Assembly (NCBI RefSeq): GCF_900182655.1
Contig: NZ_FXTC01000011.1
Location: 62,001-126,000, forward strand
Reading direction: 5' to 3'
Source of the DNA: Chryseobacterium rhizoplanae
Lineage (GTDB): Bacteria; Bacteroidota; Bacteroidia; Flavobacteriales; Weeksellaceae
DNA: 64,000 nucleotides
Part shown: positions 60,955 through 64,000 of the stretch, piece after piece
Numbering within the stretch: position 1 is the stretch's first letter
How the letters are laid out: each line of letters begins with the position of its first letter
Made by a program: the position numbers and the translations under genes
The notes under the pieces: generated by a model
Databases searched by the model: none
The model's input: only the letters and a program-made list of their open reading frames with translations
Told to the model about the DNA's origin: nothing

Positions 60955-61452
60955 ATGCTGATTAACAGTGAAAATGGAGTTATAGAGCTGAAAACCTTCA
61001 ATACACGGCTTTATCGGGGAATGAGTCCTGATCAGCTGAAGCAGACTGATTTTTATAAAGAACAATATCATAATATGTGGGATGTAAAAACCGGGTATTT
61101 TTGGTATTATTTTAAGCATATAGAAGTACTGGGGTACCAGTTATCTTTCAGCTTATGCTTTTTTGAAGATCAGCTGGAAATCATCCATATGAACACATGG
61201 GAAAATGGTGATGCCAAAGACTGGAATGAATGGACCGAGGAAAAAGAAATGAACGTTTTTCACAGAAACAATACTTTTCTTATCCAAATCCTGGAAATGC
61301 TTCCAACCCAAAAAAAGAAAAAACCTTACCCAAGCTGCACCTTCAAATTTCCCTGGGGAGATGTGTGGTCGGTCTACGACCCGAGAAGCGCCGCCAGCCT
61401 GATGGGAATCAATTTTAATGAAGAGGAAAAACAAATAAAAAATAACTTATAA
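60955..61452 (+). CDS. Hypothetical protein (165 aa)
   Basis: The acidic, soluble protein has many aromatic residues (WDVKTGYFWYYFKHIEVLGY, HMNTWENGDAKDWNEW) and a closing motif FPWGDVWSVYDPRSAASLMGINF, which recalls small proteins found near secretion-system or immunity genes. There is no signal peptide. It is 20 bp before the zinc-ribbon gene, so they may be co-transcribed. I do not recognise a named family. Confidence 0.5.
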   Translation: MLINSENGVIELKTFNTRLYRGMSPDQLKQTDFYKEQYHNMWDVKTGYFWYYFKHIEVLGYQLSFSLCFFEDQLEIIHMNTWENGDAKDWNEWTEEKEMNVFHRNNTFLIQILEMLPTQKKKKPYPSCTFKFPWGDVWSVYDPRSAASLMGINFNEEEKQIKNNL

Positions 61453-61472
61453 CCAAAGAATAAGATTTTACT

Positions 61473-62012
61473 ATGTGCCGATATGCCATGATGGTTTACA
61501 AAGGACATTATGCCTGTTTTAACTGCCAGAAAACATTCAAACGCCGCCACCTGAAAGACGTGGATAGGGATGCTCAGACTTCGGTGGAAGCCAAGTGCCC
61601 CGAATGTGGAAACCTGATGGCCAATATGGGACTTGATTTTAAATCCCCTCCGAAAAATGACGACAAACAATGGGCGCACATCCGTGATTTGTATACGGTA
61701 GGAATCACTTTTCATTCATGTGGATGCTCTGGTCCCGGATATATTCCGCAGGACAGAAAAGCCATTATTGATTATCTGGAAAAAGTTCGTTCAGAGTATA
61801 TGAAATCCCTCGTATTCTGGAGATACCGGATAGAACCTGAAAATAAAAAGGAACGGGAACTGGATTATCAAAAGAACAGCTCACATCTATGGGCTGTAAG
61901 CCGTAATGCTTTCAAAGAAACAGTGACCAATCAGGAAGGAATCAACTATTGGCTCAAGAGAATCAATGAGGTGGAAGAAAGACTGAATATTATTAAAGCA
62001 AATAAGCCATAA
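61473..62012 (+). CDS. Zinc-ribbon protein of unknown function
   Basis: The 179-residue protein starts MCRYAMMVYKGHYACFNCQK and has two CxxC knuckles (CFNC and CPEC at about 44), which together form a probable zinc ribbon. A second part with HSCGCSGPGYIPQDRKAIID follows, then a charged helical end with EGINYWLKRINEVEERLNI. This recalls small Bacteroidota proteins without an assigned role. It lies downstream of the 165-residue protein gene and converges with the next gene. Confidence 0.5.
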   Translation: MCRYAMMVYKGHYACFNCQKTFKRRHLKDVDRDAQTSVEAKCPECGNLMANMGLDFKSPPKNDDKQWAHIRDLYTVGITFHSCGCSGPGYIPQDRKAIIDYLEKVRSEYMKSLVFWRYRIEPENKKERELDYQKNSSHLWAVSRNAFKETVTNQEGINYWLKRINEVEERLNIIKANKP

Positions 62013-62019
62013 CAATCAT

Positions 62020-62667
62020 TTAATCTGCTAATTTCAGAAGTCTTTTAAAGTCTTCTTTGATATTTTTCTCCTGCTCATCGGGATAATCCGCACTGATATT
62101 ATACCCGCGTCCCGTAGTAGCATTGATTAAAATAATATTTCCGTTTTCAAAATAATTCCGGGTCATTGTAATTTCTGATTTTTTCAAATCAAATGCTTCT
62201 GTATCATTATTTTCTGTCATTGCTTTAGCATCATAGAAAAGCGGTCGGTTATACCTATACTCTTTCTCGAAAACAAACGATAGCTGTCCGTTAAGAAGAT
62301 AATATTCTATCAGCTTCTGCCCCATTTCACCATAATGCCTGGCAATAACTTTTTCCAGGCCTTTATCCGTATAATAAAATGTAGCCTCCCCGCCTTCTGC
62401 AGATTCGCCTTCAATATCCTTCTTTTTGACAGAGGTCCATTTTGTTATAGAATTAATCCTTTTAAAATTGGCCTGAATAGGTTTCAGCTGTTTTTTTAAG
62501 CCCTTGCTATTTGTTGTATCATTTTCATTGAATGTTTCGCTGATCCTTACAGTATCCTTTGCTTTCGTAGTGAAAAAAACAGACGCTTGATCACCTGACT
62601 TCTGAGCATACACAGAGCCTAAACTGATCAATATTATGAAAACTCCGTATAAGAATCTATTCTTCAT
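62020..62667 (-). CDS. Secreted hypothetical protein
   Basis: The 215-residue protein has a signal peptide (residues 1-21, cleavage after YAQ) and a mostly charged beta-rich body with EATFYYTDKGLEKVIARHYG and EYYLLNGQLSFVFEKEYRYN. The layout resembles periplasmic or surface proteins with MORN-like or antitoxin-style repeats, but no domain can be assigned. It converges with the zinc-ribbon gene 7 bp away. Confidence 0.5.
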   Translation of the reverse strand: MKNRFLYGVFIILISLGSVYAQKSGDQASVFFTTKAKDTVRISETFNENDTTNSKGLKKQLKPIQANFKRINSITKWTSVKKKDIEGESAEGGEATFYYTDKGLEKVIARHYGEMGQKLIEYYLLNGQLSFVFEKEYRYNRPLFYDAKAMTENNDTEAFDLKKSEITMTRNYFENGNIILINATTGRGYNISADYPDEQEKNIKEDFKRLLKLAD

Positions 62668-62706
62668 ATTTGCTTTTTATGGCTTTAAAATTAATAATTC
62701 CACTGG

Positions 62707-62746
62707 AAGGGAGGCGAAAACTCAAAGAATTTTGACGGGGCGGTTT
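62707..62746. repeat. Dispersed CACCCCGTCAAAAATTC element, copy 2 (inverted)
   Basis: The reverse complement of 62707-62746 matches 50752-50790 in most positions, including the CCCCGTCAAAA and TTCTTTGA cores. It lies in the spacer before the LysM gene. Confidence 0.75.
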
Positions 62747-62858
62747 TCTTCACACCATCAATTTCATGTCGTAATTCTACGACAATTTTTAAAATTTAAC
62801 CCTAAAAATTAATTTCAAATAGAGTTTTTTAATAGTTTTATCCTATAATTCACATTGG

Positions 62859-63887
62859 ATGGAAATTGATTTCTTACAATATAAGGTACGTAATGGAGAC
62901 ACATTGACCTCTATCGCTTCCCGGCTAGGCATGACCGGCGAGGAGCTAAAACTGTTTCACAATTCCCATTGCCAAAAGATGGATAAGGTTTGGTTTGAAA
63001 ATCTTAATGAGGTTAAAAATATCTATGTTCCTACCAATTTTAAAACAGAGACTCAAAAAGAACAGGAAAGAAAAAACAGTTTTCCTTCAACATTTTCCGA
63101 GTCTTTTCTTGCTACAACCTATTCCGTGAATGAGACCTTTGAAAGTCCGTTTCAACCTTCCGTCACTATTGATTATATCATTGAGCTTGCTCTAGACAAA
63201 AACAAAAGTACAGATCAATATATTTTGAGCTATAGCCAGAACGATTTTAAATCCAATGGAAATACGCCTGATGATAAAGTAAGCAGCTTATCCATTGCCT
63301 GTATGAAAAGTATTATGCCTCTTGAATTTATCGTGAATAATAAGGGTCAAATTACCGGCTTTGCGGATCACAAGAAAATTACAGACACATTTACCTGTCA
63401 GCGTAAAGATCTTGAAGAGTTTTATGTAGGAGAAGTTACTCAAAATTACATGGATTCGTTTGAAAGGAGCATCAGCGATGAAACGGTTTTCTTGAAACAA
63501 TTGCAAAGTACACTCCTCTTTCAGACTTTACTTCCTAAAATAGATTGGTTCCAGAGAAAAAAGAATTGGAAAGAACCTTTTTATTTTTTACAGAATTCGT
63601 TTTCTGTACAATGTGAACTCAATATTGAACAGTTAAATGATGATGAAAACTCTGTTTTGACCATTTTAAACGGTAAAATCACAGAGCTATGCACTCCACA
63701 GGAGATCATGCGCGGTATTAAGTTTAAGGATTCTGCAGCTGAACCTGCACAAGGAAATATAATTTTAGAATACACCACCCACACAAAAAATAAGAATCTT
63801 CTACAGGCTAAAGCTTCAGTTTTGCTCAGTCATGAAGAAGAGTTGATTCACCAGCACCATATCAATATAACACAAGGATCAATATGA
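62859..63887 (+). CDS. LysM domain protein
   Basis: The 342-residue protein starts with a LysM module (residues 8-57): YKVRNGDTLTSIASRLGM, ELKLFHNSHCQKMDKVWFEN and IYVPTNF. The first module is followed by a non-LysM region with no recognised domain. There is no signal peptide, which is odd for a LysM protein and suggests export by a special system or an intracellular assembly role. Its stop overlaps the next LysM gene (ATGA). The function is unknown. Confidence 0.6.
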   Translation: MEIDFLQYKVRNGDTLTSIASRLGMTGEELKLFHNSHCQKMDKVWFENLNEVKNIYVPTNFKTETQKEQERKNSFPSTFSESFLATTYSVNETFESPFQPSVTIDYIIELALDKNKSTDQYILSYSQNDFKSNGNTPDDKVSSLSIACMKSIMPLEFIVNNKGQITGFADHKKITDTFTCQRKDLEEFYVGEVTQNYMDSFERSISDETVFLKQLQSTLLFQTLLPKIDWFQRKKNWKEPFYFLQNSFSVQCELNIEQLNDDENSVLTILNGKITELCTPQEIMRGIKFKDSAAEPAQGNIILEYTTHTKNKNLLQAKASVLLSHEEELIHQHHINITQGSI

Positions 63888-64000
63888 AAAATTATGTCAC
63901 ACAAAAAGGCGATACTTTCAGTTCGCTGGCCCGGCAGTTTAAGCTGAAAAATGAGGGCATTTTAAAAACCTATCATAACCTTCACTGTCCGCCGGAAGAC
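63884..64000 (+). CDS. Second LysM domain protein, truncated by the window edge
   Basis: The first 39 residues are visible. They form a LysM module beginning MKNYVTQKGDTFSSLARQF and ending YHNLHCPPED, with the same HNxHC signature as the preceding gene. The ATG overlaps the preceding stop by 4 bases. The remainder is outside the window. Confidence 0.65.
   Translation, partial: MKNYVTQKGDTFSSLARQFKLKNEGILKTYHNLHCPPED

Overview
This 64 kb window is chromosomal DNA from a flavobacterium, most likely Chryseobacterium or a close Weeksellaceae relative. The case rests on family content (DUF5686, BT_3928-type, DUF1599, DUF4258 and DUF808 proteins, a type-3 ProS), A+T-rich spacers, many TAnnTTTG promoter elements of the Bacteroidota primary sigma factor, few recognisable Shine-Dalgarno sequences, and families of short dispersed intergenic repeats. 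I saw no prophage, transposase, CRISPR array, rRNA or tRNA. Most genes are housekeeping; the novelty lies in regulation and in non-coding structure.

1-14.5 kb: end of a methyltransferase, ZIP transporter, outer-membrane protein, GGFRN-repeat lipoprotein, proS, a DUF937/OmpA protein, Nramp transporter, grpE-dnaJ, DUF808 protein, TPR protein, serine hydrolase and alpha/beta hydrolase. 14.5-25 kb: dedA, prfB, FAD oxidoreductase, AAA ATPase, ABC exporter, then a stress locus read on the minus strand: ECF sigma factor, zinc-finger anti-sigma candidate, RclC-like DUF417 protein and a membrane-anchored MsrA-MsrB fusion. 25-36 kb: alaS, PhoX-like lipoprotein, di-haem peroxidase, DUF5686 protein and M28 peptidase, followed by about 960 bp of duplicated mosaic repeats.

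37-44.5 kb, minus strand: a branched-chain amino-acid cluster, ilvE-ilvD-ilvB-ilvN-ilvC-ilvA. Its leader holds two complete attenuators in tandem, each with an Ile/Val-rich leader peptide, an intrinsic terminator, and a copy of the terminator 3' arm at the end of the leader ORF that can form an antiterminator. This is the most striking feature of the window. Next come folP, whose start codon lies in a tandem octamer repeat, and a plus-strand operon DUF1599, BT_3928-type, DUF6058-like, TerB-like, tpiA.

49-64 kb: phytase-like esterase, clpP, dnaG, a small transglycosylase-like protein, tsaE, alanine dehydrogenase, DUF4258 protein, a LytS/LytTR two-component pair with 21-bp-phased direct repeats in front of the next two genes, a CPA2 antiporter, small unknown proteins, and two overlapping LysM genes running off the edge.

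A recurring theme is loss of structural zinc sites: DnaG lacks the cysteines of its zinc ribbon, DnaJ keeps only one of two zinc centres, and the ProS C-terminal domain and MsrB domain lack their CxxC pairs.
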